Of a stretch of DNA of 64,000 nucleotides, positions 1-14,700 are shown piece after piece (the stretch's first letter is position 1; each line of letters opens with the position of its first letter). The DNA comes from Cheiracanthium punctorium (taxonomy: Eukaryota > Arthropoda > Arachnida > Araneae > Cheiracanthiidae), in NCBI GenBank assembly GCA_038373885.1, contig JAWZYV010013269.1, positions 80,573-144,572 of the forward strand, given 5' to 3'. Below the pieces are notes generated by a model. That model saw only the letters and a program-made list of their open reading frames with translations, did no database searches and was not told the origin of the DNA. The translations under genes and the position numbers were made by a program.

Positions 1-484
1 ACATCTAAATATTCCCTAATCCTTACATTTTTTGGTACTTACATATTACTATCCCTGCGGTCAGCCAAGATGAGTGGTTTTTGGCCAAAATAAATGCCAG
101 ACACATGAAATTATTAATGGTTTAGAATACGATTGGCAACAGTTTGCCAGCACATTTGACGAAAACATAGCACATTTGGTGGGAATGACTGCCATGATAA
201 TACATAAGTACCCATTTTTCTTTTCTCTGGCTCAACATTAATAGAAAGTGAGTGGAATTTTAAAAAATCTTACTTCAGTAGATCATGCAGTCGTGATGCT
301 TGCTAATTAATGAAGTATTTGAGATTTTTCAAAGAAATTATTCTAATGAATGAATGAATTTTTTTTTTTAATTTTATTTCTACAGTACTTTTAAGTACTG
401 CTAATAGATAATAGGTAATCTGACAAATTGGGTGAAAAAAAAATGATCAATGGTATAATATAATGCCAAGTACAGTCCTTCCTT
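1..484. other. No gene recognised
   Basis: A+T-rich, presumably TTC8 intron. No exon matching the TTC8 N-terminus on either strand. Confidence 0.5.
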
Positions 485-752
485 GAAGCCCAATGGTGTA
501 ACGGTTAGCATACTCCGCTACCGTCCCACAGATCTGGGGCTCAAATCTGAGGCAACGCCAGTTCAACTCGGCCTTTCATCCCTTGAGTGGGTCGATAAAA
601 CGAGGACCAAGCTTGCTTGAGGTCAAACACGGGGGACTTCGCATCAGGCTGAGCACCTGGTTGAGGCATATGCACCTGCATTCCAGAGCCCATGGTCATG
701 AAGGTGCGATCGGGCAGCACAAGCCTTGGCCCTGAAGAGGAGCTGTTGTGCC
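485..752 (+). repeat. tRNA-derived SINE, copy 1
   Basis: Starts GAAGCCCAATGGTGTAACGG, a pol III A-box-like head, followed by a decayed B box (GGGCTCAAATC). The body (CATCCCTTGAGTGGGTCGAT, GAGCCCATGGTCATGAAGG) matches a second copy at 27851-28113 on the other strand over about 260 bp. The minus-strand reading frame across it is a chance ORF. Confidence 0.75.
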
Positions 753-2561
753 AATGTTTGGCTTGCCCATCCTTCCTTGGATTCATTTCTGATTGAAAAC
801 AAAAAGGAAAGCAAGTTTAAACTATTTTTTGAAGAATTTGCATGTGAAGTTTGCTTAGTGAGTCACCACCTGTTATTGCCAACAGTGCCATATTCAAATG
901 GTTAGGTGTTAGCACCCTGCCCTTGTTAAAGAATTTTTAACATGAGTTCTTTTAATTTTTAACATAATATCTATAATCCCTTCTTAAAGGAAGTCTGTGT
1001 ATGTCACTGACTACTGGATATTCTTTGTGCTATTCAGAACTTCCCCTGGAGGTAGTTCACTGCAGAAAAAAAAAAAAAAAAAAAATTCACCAATTCAAAT
1101 TTGATTCATGAAGAAGTAACTGCAGTTTGTTTCCAATGTGTAAGCCAGTTAAGGTGAACCAAATATTTATTTTGGCTTAGCAGGAATAGATTTTAATCCT
1201 GATCCTGGTTTCATTATATCAAAGTAAATATTTGTTACATGTAGTAAAAGTACACAATAAGCTGACCGTAAAATGATTTAGAAATTGTTAAGTGAGGCAC
1301 TGTTTTATTAACTGACAGTAGTCCCAAAATTTGAACTTTGGCACTACCCTGTTATAGAAAATGAAGGAAACATTTTAATATGCATGATTTTCAATTCAAG
1401 TGAGTTACCACTAAGATTTGCATGTTTTTATCTGAGGTTCTGTACAAAGAGAACAGCATATAGGATTAATAAAAATAAATTATTATAAAAATATACATAA
1501 AACATAAATAAAATTTGTATGTACAAGTACATTTTGGAACGTACAGAAGTCCTCCTATCATCATTCGTAAAACATTTTCTGAACATCTTGTATGTAGAAA
1601 AGTATAATAGTACATAAAATAGCAATGAGTAGCTTGAAGAAATTTGCATCTATATTCTATGCTTGAGTATTAATCTTGGAGCCTGGCTCTTGAATAGTTC
1701 TGTTAAAGTTATGTCTATGCAAATAATAAATTTTTAAAAAAGGTTTTGCTAAAAAATGTCACTAGGCTGCGCTTAGCATAGAAAACAGGCAAATTCAACT
1801 CAAGAAATGTAAATTTTCAAATTGCTTCTGCATTTTGAGCTAGTCATTTCTATTGATGAATTTGCTTTTTTTCAAGGAAAGCACTACCTAGTAGACATTT
1901 TTTAATTAAACTTAATAAAAAATTCCTTAAGCACATTGCATGTACATATATGCTTTTTGGTATTTACGCCAAAGTTGATGACAATCTCTTCTTCCTTTTT
2001 CAGCTGAAGAATGCTATTTATGCTCTATGTTAAATTACTGATATGATTGGCACTTATTAAGAACTAATCACGAAAGGTTTTTTTTATAGCTGTCCTGGTT
2101 TTGTTGGGCTCTGTGAATATGAATTAAACTAAAAAATTTTATTTTGGTATCTGGCTTAATAATATTTATTTGAAATTAGAAAATTTTAGTTAAAATATCA
2201 TTTTGCTAACAAATTGATATTTAAACTACATTTATTCTAGTGTGCATATGTCATAATAATTAAAGAATAGCCAAACTATTCTATTGCTGTAACATGAGTA
2301 CTAGAAATAGTTAATTCCTTTTAGAAAAATTAATAAATAGTATCACCTTTTTTTTCCTTCTCCAATTATTGTAATTTGTATTTTCCTCATATATTAATTT
2401 ACTAATGAATAAGAATGGGTTATGTTTTTTAGAAATCTAATTAGTGATTAAATTACTTTGAAACCATTCTTATTTTGATAAGAAATCATGAAGTAATTTG
2501 ATGTAATAATGTAAGAAAAATAATTTAGAAACAACTGAAAACAATTTGCTATCCTGCTTAG
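753..2561. other. TTC8 intron, nothing recognised
   Basis: A+T-rich, with an A-run at ~1063-1085. The minus-strand Phe/Tyr-rich frame near 1500 is a composition artefact. Confidence 0.6.
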
Positions 2562-2740
2562 GCTGCATGGACCTTAAAAATGAAAGCCCTTACACAGCAA
2601 GTGTATGTGGATGATTTGGAAACAGATGAAGAAGGTATAGCGGATATTCTCATGGATGAAAATGCTATTGCCCAAGTTGCTAGACCTGGCACATCTTTAA
2701 AAACTCCAAATGCCAGAAAAGGAACTAGTCAAGCTTACAG
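2562..2740 (+). CDS. TTC8: TTC8 coding exon a (first in window)
   Basis: Acceptor TGCTTAG before 2562 and donor AG|GTTTTT after 2740. It begins AAWTLKMKALTQQVYVDDLE, matching the AAWILKARALT region of vertebrate TTC8, so it is an internal exon and the ATG at 2580 is not the start. It ends two bases into an Arg codon. Confidence 0.93.
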
Positions 2741-5700
2741 GTTTTTGAAAGTTTTCAATTGTTCATTATTATAATTTTTGTGTATGTAGTAAAAGTTGAA
2801 TGCACAGTAAATTCTGAAAAACCCATTGTAAAAAAGTGTGTTTTTAAAGTGAGCCTGCCAGAAAAACCCACCTAAGGTTTCTTTGGGCTGGGCCCACTTT
2901 GACAAACCCTTTTTATAAGTAAATAAATTTTTGAATATTAGAAAGAATTAAATTTATAATCTTCATATAATATTCAAAAAGCTGTAAATCAAAAATTATT
3001 TTACCTTAAAGGGAAAATCTTTTTTTTTTTTTTCTTCTTCAGTTTTGTATGATTCATGACATGATATTAAAATTTGACAAACATCTGAATTTGTTTCAAA
3101 AATTTGACAAAAGTATCAGATTTAAACTTTAGTGTCACATGATGAATAAAGTGATGAAAGAATTGCTGGTTCAATATATAATTTATCCACAAAAATTACG
3201 AGCAAATTTTGCAGACAGATTGTGGAAAGTTTCTTGCAGACACCTAAAAAACTTTCTGACACTGGGATTATTACTTACAGTTTCTTGAATGTGTACTTAA
3301 AATCAATTATGGTAGCTTTTTTTTATGCATATTAGTTTAGAAAATCTTAAGACTGTATTAAAAAAAAATCTTGCAATGATGGTACATAAATATAAATAAA
3401 CTAATTATGTCATGAACTTGAAAATCTTTAGGATGTCTCTTTACAAACTGTACTGCATACTGTAATAAACTATAAACCTGCATATGTTAAAAATGTTCAG
3501 GAAAAAAAAATAATGTTGAAAATTTTGCAAAATCTGTCGCTCTGAAAATTTTTTGCTGTACAGTTCCATGTTTAAAAATTTGTTCTTAAAATTCAATTTT
3601 AGTTTATTACAATATGTAGTACAACTTATGAAGAATCATCTTGCTTTTTTTTTTTTTTTAAGCTTTTGGTGCAATTCATTCATTTTGTTTAGTACAAAGA
3701 TTGTGAAAATATAAGTAAACTAATTATGTCATGAACTTGAAAATCTTTAGGATGTCTCTACAAACTGTACTGCATACTGTAATAAACTATAAACCTGCAT
3801 ATGTTTCAAAATGTTCAGGAAAAAAAAAGTAATGTTGAAAATTTTGCAAAATCTGCCACTCTGAAAATTTTTGCTTCGTAATTCCATGTTTAAAAATGTC
3901 TTCTGAAAATTTAATTTTTTGTTTATTACAGGTTTTTTGTTACTTATGTAGTACAGCTTATAAAGAATCATATTGCATTTTTTTTAGCTCTTGGTACAAT
4001 TCATTCATTTTGTGTACCAAGATTGTGAAACAATCTTAAACTACAGCCAATTTTTTTGAACTACAGCCTTAAGTATAATGAACACATAATTTGAGACATG
4101 GTGCAATTCTTTATTTTGTGTACGAAGATTGTGAAACAATCTTAAACTGCAGATAATTTTTTTTAGAGCTACAGCCTTAAGTATAATGAGTAATGAATAC
4201 ATAATGTTTAAATTACATTGCTAAAGAAAACTACTTTTAAGAGAATAATTTGTAACACACATTTGCAATAGAACAAAAAAAAAAAAAAAATAAATAAATT
4301 AAAGGAGTCCTTTAGATGAATATTGCATTAATGGTTTATGATATTGTAAATATACAGAGTGGTTATAGTTAAACTTTCACTTTAAACAGGGTTCTACAAC
4401 CAAAGTGGGTGAACTCATTGTAACTAAATTTGATATATAAAGTGTGCGTAAGATGTACCCGAGGAATCAAAGAAAGGTTTTGTTTTTTTTTTAGTTCAAA
4501 ATATGCCCACTAAGTGGCATGTTGCATGGGAAAACAAAAAATTCAAGTATTGAAAGGCAAATTCAAAATGAAAAAATAATTTCAACATTTATTCCATAGT
4601 TTTTGACCATTCATTAACTTATTTGGTCATTTTCATGCTTCAAAGTGCTACCTAGTAGACATTTTTTAAACTAACCTTTTTAGAAGTCTTCCTTAGGCAG
4701 ATCTCCTGTATAATAAATATATTAATAAACTATGATATGGTAGTGATTAGTTCATCCATTTCAGATGCAAAAGCTGTTTATAGTGAAAGTTTTAATCATA
4801 AACAACCTGTTAAAAAATAATTTTGATATGTGGAAGACACAATTCAAAATTATTTTTTAAAAATGTGCAGCAAAGTTTTGGCACCCATCCATAATGAAAA
4901 TTCTAAATGGTTGAAATACTGCCATGAATGTATGATACCAATATATTTAATCATTGATTGCAATATATTTAATCAGATAAATAATATTATTATTAAAAAC
5001 TATCCTTGTCTTAGCAAAGAATTTTTTAAAAGTTAACTGTGATATTTCAAAATTGGTGCTTTTCTGTTGAAGAATTGGTTTTTTCATTATTTAGAAATTA
5101 GAGACATCTAAGCCACTTTTGTTGTATTATAGCAAGCTTTTATAAGGTGTAAATTTTATTAGCTTGCTTTTCTAGAATCTGTGTTACCTGTTTTATTTAT
5201 TTATTTATTTTGTTTGTTCCATTTAAACATTTTTTAGTTAATGAAAACTTTTGAATTTATTGAAATTATAATAGATATAACATTCTTAGTAATAATTTTA
5301 TGGAGAAAAGTGTTTTAATTAAGAGAAAAAATATTCTCAAATTACAGAAATATATATTTCGAATATGAAAATTTCACTAATGGGGGAATATCACCATTAA
5401 AAAATAGCATTATCTGACTTTGCAATTAAATAAAAAAAATACCTAAAATACTTTTTATTAACTAATTAATTTGTTTTGAAAAAAGAGGAAATTTTAAATA
5501 CAATAGTTATATTTTTTTAAACTTCAAGTTAAACAATTTTACCAATATTTTAATGAAATAAATAGTTAAGAATATAAAAAAAAAGAGGAATTTCATAGCA
5601 GAGCAAAATTTCTACTTAACAAAGTGAATTTTTCTTATGCCTTATTTTATATCTTAGGCCAGTAACACAATCAGGCAGGCCATTATCAGGAGTAGTTAGG

Positions 5701-8700
5701 CCTGGGAGTCAATCAGGTAGACCTGGAACTATGGAGCAAGCAATACGCACACGTACAGCATACACAGCAAGACCTATCACAAGCTCTTCTGGAAGATTTG
5801 TTCGATTAGGAACGGTAGTGTAGTGTCCATATTTTCTTTTATATGAAAAGTATTTTTCATACTTGTATGTATTACTATGTATTTCGATTAAAGTATGGAC
5901 ACAATACAGAAATAAAATCTGGTTTCCTTAATGGAAAAAAAATATATATAATTATTTTGATAAATATGTGAAGAGTTCTTATAAAAGTTTACATTAGATT
6001 TTATTAGTTTCACTGTTTGGCCCAAGTTGGGCCCTTAGTCTCTCTCTTATGGCCCTCAACCTGATTCTCCTTAGCTTTTATACAATATTATAAGAATTAT
6101 TTACATTAAAATGAAAATTGTAAAAACATCTTTTTATGTTGAGGCAGCTGCAGATAAGAGAGAAAATATCTTAACAAAAGAAATGGAATTCACGATTCCC
6201 TGCTTCAATTTATTGGTGGCATCTGCTTTTATATGACAACTGGACATGGTTACTTTTAAAAACATTTATGTCAGATAGATATTCAAGGCTTCAGCCTGGT
6301 GTCCTTTGTGCCATCAGGGTGATATGAATTATCAGCACCTCAGTAACTGTCCTATTGTTGCGAAATTTATTACAGACAACTCTTACCATCACTTTTTTGC
6401 TCTCATCATATTGTTGGGCAGCTCATCGATCGATGGCAGAATTGCTGCAGATGATCGTGGGATATATATATATTTATTTAAAAAAAAACTCTGAATAAAA
6501 GATTTAACCTTTTGAGACACAAATAAATTATGTACATTTGTGCTTCTACATAAATGTACACATAACATTTTGTAAATTTATAAAAATTACATTCTAATGT
6601 TTTATGTTTGAAATATACATATGTATAGATATTACTGACTGCTAATAAACATTTTAGGCATCCATGTTATCTCAGCCTGATGGCCCATTCATCAACTTTG
6701 CTCGCTTGAACATATCCAAGTATGCAGCTCTACCTAATATTGCAAAACATCTCTTTGAATATGCATATTATCATGATAATGACATTAGACAGGTATGTAA
6801 TATTTTGCTTCAGTTTGTATGATTAGTTCATTTTATTTCAAATAAATATCAGTTGGATTTGATCTTATCAGTTTTTTTTTATGGGGGGAGATATTCTGTA
6901 ATTTACATAAAAATCTTGAGAAGACAGTTTGTTACATTATATCATACTAATAGGTTATAACAAAGAAGGTCTTTAAGCATAACTTATGAAGTTTGACCAA
7001 AATTTTAACTGTATATAGATGTATGGCTTATACAGTTAAAAAATTCTTAATTTCGACCAAAACCAGTATATAGATGTATGGCTTTCTGTAACCATAACAT
7101 TACAATTAGTTGTTACGTTCAAATTAGGCCACAAAAGATATTTACAAACTGTGCCAAATCACCTAAAATGGTAATATACAGCGTGTCCGAAAAGTCCTTG
7201 ACACATTTAAAAAATTCACAGAAAAGCAATAAACTGTTGTATGAATATGCAATTCACACAATAATGCTTCACAGAATCAAGAATTTATTTTTCCATCTTA
7301 ATTACTTCCAAAATGAGAAATGAGAGCCAGTAGGGATTTTTTGTGAGTTTCAAACAGCACTGACGGTCCGGAAATATTCATGCCAGCTATGGCGACTGCA
7401 ATTGAGAAAGCACATTGCGTAGGTTGGTATTTTGAATGAAAATCCATAACTACAGTTCAGAGAAAGTTTCGTAACATGTTCAGGAAAAACTGCAATCCAT
7501 ACTAGCTAGAACATGGGATAAACTTGAGTACCATTTAAATGTGGTTCGAGCAACAAAAGGAGCACACATTGAACTTTGGTAATGAAAGGTATTGCTGTCT
7601 GCTTAATAAAATTCATTAAACACCTTACATTACATTTGTTTTTCTTACTGTGGCAGTACAGTGCCACCTATGAACACAGTTTGGAAGTGATTTTTTTACA
7701 ATGTCCAAAAAAATTCGTGAACCTGTGAAGTATTATTGTGCAAACTGCATATTCATATGACAATTTGTTGATTTTCTATGAATGTTTTTAATGTGTCAAA
7801 GACTTTTCGGACACCCTGTATTTCAAATAAAATTTATTTTATTTTTATTTTTTTTCAAAATTTTTCTTCTAGCTAGTTGTGTGATGCAGATCATCACATA
7901 TCTTATTTTTAATTATCAATTACTTAATTGTTAATTATTTCTAAATTTAATCTCTGTTCAAAATTTATTCTTTGCACTTTCGATTTGGATTTCTCTTCCC
8001 TTCGCCTGTAAAGTTTTTATTTCTGCACCTACCGTATTTGAAAGCAATCTTCCGTTTTCATTTATTTTTCCTTTTTATTTCACTTTTGCATTTGCAAAGC
8101 CTAGCGTTTCTCTTTCCATGGTTTGTTTATGACCCTATAGGGTATCCAATCTATAAATAACATTGGCTTTCATTTTGGGTTACAATTTAGCTGATAGATT
8201 GTTTGTTTTATCCGTTGGCATGTCTGGGATTCAAAAATAATTATATTGAAATGTATTTAACGTCTACTGGCGTCAAGTTACTTTTGCACTTTGTTTAGCG
8301 TGCCTTGTGGCGTGTTTTGCTTCTGTACTAACCTCTTCGCTTGAGTTTCTGATCATTCATTCACGCCTTTGCAGTTGTCTAGTGAACCTGTGTTTTTGAG
8401 GGGTCTGCTCAGCCACCGTAGGACTTTATAATTGTGATGTTTATGTGTTGATATGTTTAAATAAAATGTAATTGCCACTGCACAAAGTTTTATTCTTTCA
8501 TCACGGCCTGGGGTGTGAACCTGGGGAAAGCTTAACCCATAAGTTGATTGGTGCATTACTGGTTTAATTAGAAACATTTTTTTTTTAAATTAAGAATTTT
8601 TCATGAATAACCATTGCTTTAAACTATGCACATTGACACACATTTGTTTGCTTTTTATTCTAACTATCCTTTGTGGAGTTCAACCAAGTGGATATTTACA

Positions 8701-11700
8701 GATTCCATGTGAATTTTTCACTATAATATACTAATGTGAATATACTAAATTAGTTTGGGAACTCATTTTATTTCAATAACTTTTTTTTTTCTGTTAAGGC
8801 CCTTGATATAGCTGCCCAAGCAACACAAGCATGTCAATATGAAGATTGGTGGTGGAAATTTCAACTAGGAAAATGCTATTACAGGTACAACCTTTTTAGC
8901 TTGTAAAAGCTTGCTTTTTAAAAAGAGAACTGACATTTTATGCGTAGAAAATTATGTTTTTAAAAAAAAGCATTGGAGTGAGGCGTATGCGTATTGAAAA
9001 TTTGCTACGTTGCAACAGAAATTACCTTTCAGTGTTTAAATATTATATTTTTTAATGGTTACTTTATGTAAATTACCCATCTCATATTAGCTAACATATA
9101 GGGAAGTTAACTACATGAAATTCCAATAAATTCTATTTTTTTAATAGTTATATTTTCAGATGTAATCTTATCTAAAAACTAGTTATTTTGTTTTCCTTAA
9201 AAAAATGATGTAATTAAACCAACAATTATTGTATGGTTTCTAAAATTGTATCTATGCAGCAGTATTCGTTTTATCATATAATTTTTACTGCTTAATTCAT
9301 AATCCTACAATAACAGTTTGGATGAAATATTTGTAAGGGAAAATAAAAGAAACAAAAAGTAAATAGGACATTGATTTTAATGTCTCACTTTCGAAACTTG
9401 ATCAACTATGTTTTTCAACCTTTTCTACAGTTATATCAAAATAAGAATATTTAGTATTAATAATTCATAAAAAATAACAACAATACTAATAATAACCTGT
9501 TGGTAGTTCATTTTTTAAAAAAGCCTAGAAATTCGATTGCATGTTAATTTAAGTTGATATAATGTAGAGAACATTTTATCTATACATTAGAGTCTCAATA
9601 ATTTAAGGTGGGCACGACTGGGCTTGCCTCAAACTATTGTAAACTCAAATTGTTGAAATCATAAAAATTAATAAGCATAAAATGGAAATAAAACAATTTT
9701 TGTAATTTGAGTACATATTTAAATAAAAAGTGTACTTACATATTATACATTACTGATGATTAGAACAGTTAATTATATTGGTAAATAATAGTCGATTAAC
9801 CTGTTTCCATGCAGCAATATTGTGCCGCCACCAAAGTAGCAGGTCAACAATGCACAGAAATGTCTGAGGCTACCTATAGGAAGAATACACTCAATTTCTT
9901 TGAGAGTGGGATTTCTGCTTTGGCTTCTGGGTGTGCCAATTATTTGAATTTTGTGGTGGGAAAAAAATATATATGGGTCATTCCACAAGAATAGGGTAAC
10001 TTCGTGAAATTGTAAAAAATTTATTTACTATTCAACATTTTTAAATTTTGAATAATGCCCATTTATAGACAGCATTGATTCTGTTTAGGAGCATGTATAA
10101 TATTTTGCAATTTGCAATTTTTTTTTTATTAAAAATTAGGTTTTTAACCCCAAAATATCAGTCCCCTGGCATGTACCACTCGAAAAAGTGAAGAGTTAAG
10201 TGCTAATTATTTTTAAACTAACTGATTTAGGCAACAAAAATGATCGTTGTTGTGTTCTGAGATAGTTATTTAATAACTTTTTATGTGTGTAATGGGATTT
10301 TTTGAAAATTTTCATCACTTTTTTTCAATTTCAAGTTGTGTACCCCTACTTTGCGCGTCAGTCCCCTGGCTCATGTTAAATTCCAAAAATTTCTGATATT
10401 ATCCATTGCTGATAACTTTATTGCCTGTTTCATATTTATTTATCATGTAAAGATGGCATTGACGACGTTTATTTATACATCAGCCATTTTTATTCAATGT
10501 TTTTCGCCATTCTTGTGTCAACAAACAGAATGCTAACACTCAATTTGTCAGTCCCCTGGTAAGTAATAATTTAATAATTTATAAATAATTATTATTGATG
10601 TATGCTGATTTTAATGTCTTTTTACTACTAGATTTAATATTAGAACAGAATAATATGGCATTTGCTTCCAATAAGTAGATTTTTTGAGTTTTATAGTAAA
10701 AACGTCAGTCCCCTGGCAGTTTTCCATCTGGAATACTGCCAAGGGACTGACGTAAAGGCAAAAGACAGCTAAACATATTAATGAATGCTAAATAACATCA
10801 TTGTTATATAAATTTCACATCTTTCTATAAGTTCTGTTATTAATAAACAATTAATTACCATAATTAATATTTTTTTATTACAGCACAAAATGGCACCCAT
10901 TAAAAATAAGAAATCAAGAGATGAAATCTTGCAGAAGAAAAGAGAACAGGAGAAAGCTCGATTGCTCAAAATTAAAAGTGATCCTGTTAAATTAGCTGAA
11001 CAACGAGCAAAAGAAAGACTGAAATACTTGAAAAAAAAAAAAAAAAAAGGTCAAAGAAAAAGTATTAAAGATATGACTCCACGTGAGCAAAGAATAACCC
11101 GAAAAAATTGGAAAATACATTCCTCTAAGTATAGAAAAAAAAAAATACATTAATAATTAACAATAATGGTTTAGAAAAAACTTTAGCACCTACTTCAAGT
11201 GATAATATAAATAATTCTAACTCCACTAGTAACAGTATTTTAACCACGCCAGCACAAAGTGAAGTTTTGAATCTAAAAAAGGTTCAGTCTAAAAAACGAA
11301 GATTACAGAGATATATGGAAAAAAAAAGATTGATGAAGTTAATGCTCAATTCAAAAAGCAAGTCAATCGCTTCAAACAACGTTATAAAAGACTAAGACGA
11401 AGTATTGATGAGAAAAAAGGGGATCTCACACCTCAAAGTAAAATAGAGCAGATGGCGATTTTTTCAAAAATGTTCAAATAATTGAGTGTTGCTGTACAAA
11501 TATAATAAAATTAACTTATTTTTCATAGATTTTATCAAAAAACATTCTAATTTGAGATAAATGTAGTATGTTTCAAATTCACCTCTAAAGTTACCCGATT
11601 CTTGTGGAATGACCCATATATATTTCATGTATTTTGTATGTGTTGATCATTATTCAGGAGCTAAACTGATTTTCTCACTAACTCGAATTCATGGGAAATT

Positions 11701-14700
11701 CAAGCAATCGAGACTCTACTGTATTTGTATTTTTACCTGTAAGATATTGTTAACTTCAATCTGTCTCACATGAATTTCTTTTTTATTTAGATTTGGTATG
11801 TTTCGTGATGCAGAAAAGCAGTTTAAATCGTCAATTAAGCAGCAAGACATGATAGATTCTTATTTATGGATGGGAAAGGTTTGTATATCATTGATTTATT
11901 ATTTAAGGACAAGCCAAGGAAGTTGCAACATTGATTTTTATTAAAAAGGTTTTGCTGCTTTTCAAAATATTCTTATATAGATGTCTCATTTTGCATCATA
12001 AAAAATAAAATAAAATAAAAAGTGGTAGTTAATCTGTTTTGGCTTACTTTTCATAGATTACTGTTATGATTTTAACCCTTTAAACTAAGTGTCCGTGCTC
12101 TTTTGGACCCAAAACTCTGACAATTTCACTGTTGTCGTCGAAAATATTCAAGCATTAGTCAATATTTCATGATTTGATTCATGAAAAATAAATTTCATTT
12201 CAATAAAATAATTTACTGTGATATAGTTACATAAGAATGCTTCACTTTTCGACACATAATATCTAGTACAAATTATCTATTATTTATAAAATGGATGTCA
12301 GAATTATTTGTTATCAGTACTAGCAACTCCTGAAAACCAGAGAAGCTTATGAAAATGCATTAATATAGAAGACTGCCCAAATGGCCCTCAATGCTGAAAA
12401 AGTGCAGCCATTGCTCAATTTAACGACTAACAAGATGACAGTCGATTAAATTGCCAATCGCATGTCATAGAGCTAAAGAACTTTTTTTTTGGACACAGTT
12501 GGTTGTGCAGCGGCACAGTCTGCTGTAGTCAAAAAAGTTGCTGGTAGTGAAATCAAGTGGCGGCAATGACTACATTTTTTCAGTGTTGTGCAGTGTATCC
12601 AGTTGTTCTATATCGATATGAAAATGGTTGCATGTCAATGTATTAACATATTCAGTAATATATGTAGTGAATTATTTTTAAAGTATAAGACTATTCTTCC
12701 ATTGGGTTGGGTAACTTTAGATTTTTCAAAACTGCAGTCAACTCGCAAATTTATTTTTAGGACACATAATTTTATAAAACTCTGCATTTAGGGAAAGTGT
12801 TAATTATTATTAGTTACAAATTATGACTACAGTCAAAGACACATTATACCTAAGTCAAAGCTACAAAAGAGGATAATATGAAATAGTTATACAAAAGAAC
12901 TTTATAAACAATACCTTAATTGAGTATGTATGGAAAAGTGTGATGAAGATAACGAACTTGATATCTCTATAATGCAATCATGCACAGCAACATCTGTCAA
13001 TGCAATTTGTAAGACTCTAGTATTGGGTTATAAAGCCCAGCACAAGTAATGGAAGATGAGATTGCTTGATGAGTAGTGGCAACTCAAGTGTATTTCTTTA
13101 ATTTGTGTTTAAAAATGTTGGACTTCATAGCACACGGAATTACCTGGTTAAAGTAATTATTTTTTTATCTTCTTAAAATATTCTCAAAATACAACTAGTA
13201 ATGTTAAAAATTATGCATGTTACAGTTTATTTACAGTAAGCTTGTATACTTAAATCAAAAATGGTATGTGGGGGTAAAATGATGAGGCATTCGCCATCTT
13301 CTTTTCTTCCACTTCGAAAGTACAAATTGGGTTCTAATCTTGGCCACATGATTATTAATCCAGCTGGGATCATAATGAAGCAAGAAACACGCCTTGGAAA
13401 TGCAATTTTTGTTCATAAACTTTATTACCTGTGTTTTTTCTTAATTTTTAAATCTAGATAAGTTTTGTTTCAGTATGGGCAGTTTGTCATAAAGTAAACC
13501 TTTATATTTTTATCTATTCATCTTAACCTACCTAATACCTAATATAATAATTAACCTACCCTAAGATTAAAAAAAAAATTCTTGGAAGAAAGAAATATTT
13601 CACCAGAGGAGATGAAATTGTCTTAATATTTTTTAAATGAAAAAAAAAAAAAAAATTATCAAAGAAGTTTTTGTGTAAATTTTTAAGTGAATTCAGGTAA
13701 AAATATTTGAAGCTCAAGTTTTTTCTCCTACATGTTTGACTCTTTATACCGTCACTAAGTTATCATGTTTTTAAGTACATACCCTTCATGTAGGCAATTG
13801 TGAAAGTACCTAAAAAAACTGGTAGCAAAAGAACAGAGTATTTCAGCTTTTAACTTAAATCGCAGAGCTGATAAGTTTTTCTACATTTGCTAATAGAATT
13901 AAAAGCATTTATTATTGTAATTGTTACAGAATTTATTGATTTTAAAATCATAAGACAATGGGACACATTTTTTAAAATAAACCTTTTATAATAGTTATGA
14001 TCAATAATAGAATGTAAGTAGTGTATTTTTTCTAAGTAATGAAAATTTTCTTTAAACTTTGAAGTGTCTTTAAACTTTCTATAACTATGTTCATAATCTA
14101 TATTTCATTTTTAATAGGTATATATTGGACTTGATCAACCATTAGCTGCTTTAGATATGTATAAGCAAGGTTTAGAAAAATTTCCCGAAGAAACCTTTTT
14201 GATGATACATACTGCACGAATATATGAGGTATAATTCCTAATATTATTATAAATATTGTAATAATTTTTTACAGATTTATTTTAGTTTATTATTAATAGA
14301 TTGTTTCTAACAAGAGAAAAGAATTTAAAATTGTGTTTTATAAATTAAATGATTGCCTTACTTTCATCAAATATCTTTTCTGAGTTATTTAACTTTGAAT
14401 CGCCTAGATTTTGTGTACAATGTTTTAACATAATTTTTTCTAAAACTTTTTATCAAATAAATTTATGATCATTCATGCATGGCAATTTTAATATTATAGA
14501 TATCCTTAGAAAGCAATTCTCATAGTATCCAAAATATATACTTTAAAAAATAAGCAGGTAAACATGTAAATAAATTAACATGCATGCATGTATATATGTA
14601 AGAAGTTTTAATTTAGAACTAAGTTGTTTTGTGATATTTAGATTAAATAGATTTTTAGCCTTTTCACCCATTCTATATTTTAGATCTGAAAGAATACAGC

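Larger units (their letters stand above)
9585..11721 (+). mobile_element. pogo/Tigger-like element interrupted by another element
   Basis: Ends are CATTAGAGTCTCAATAATTT on the left and the complement of CAGTAGAGTCTCGATTGCTT on the right, each next to TA (9583-9584, 11722-11723). CAGT...GTCTCGATTA-type ends with TA duplication are typical of pogo/Tigger. The outer parts (about 390 and 105 bp) hold no transposase. The interior is the younger GGGTCATTCCA element at 9975-11615. Confidence 0.72.

Noticed and set aside
541..786. 81-codon minus-strand frame
   Set aside because: It lies entirely in SINE copy 1; the apparent protein is a shadow of the repeat.
10158..10752. Spaced identical motifs resembling a CRISPR array
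   Set aside because: The motif is about 12-14 bp, spacers are 150-200 bp and one copy is inverted. The context is an animal intron and a transposon.
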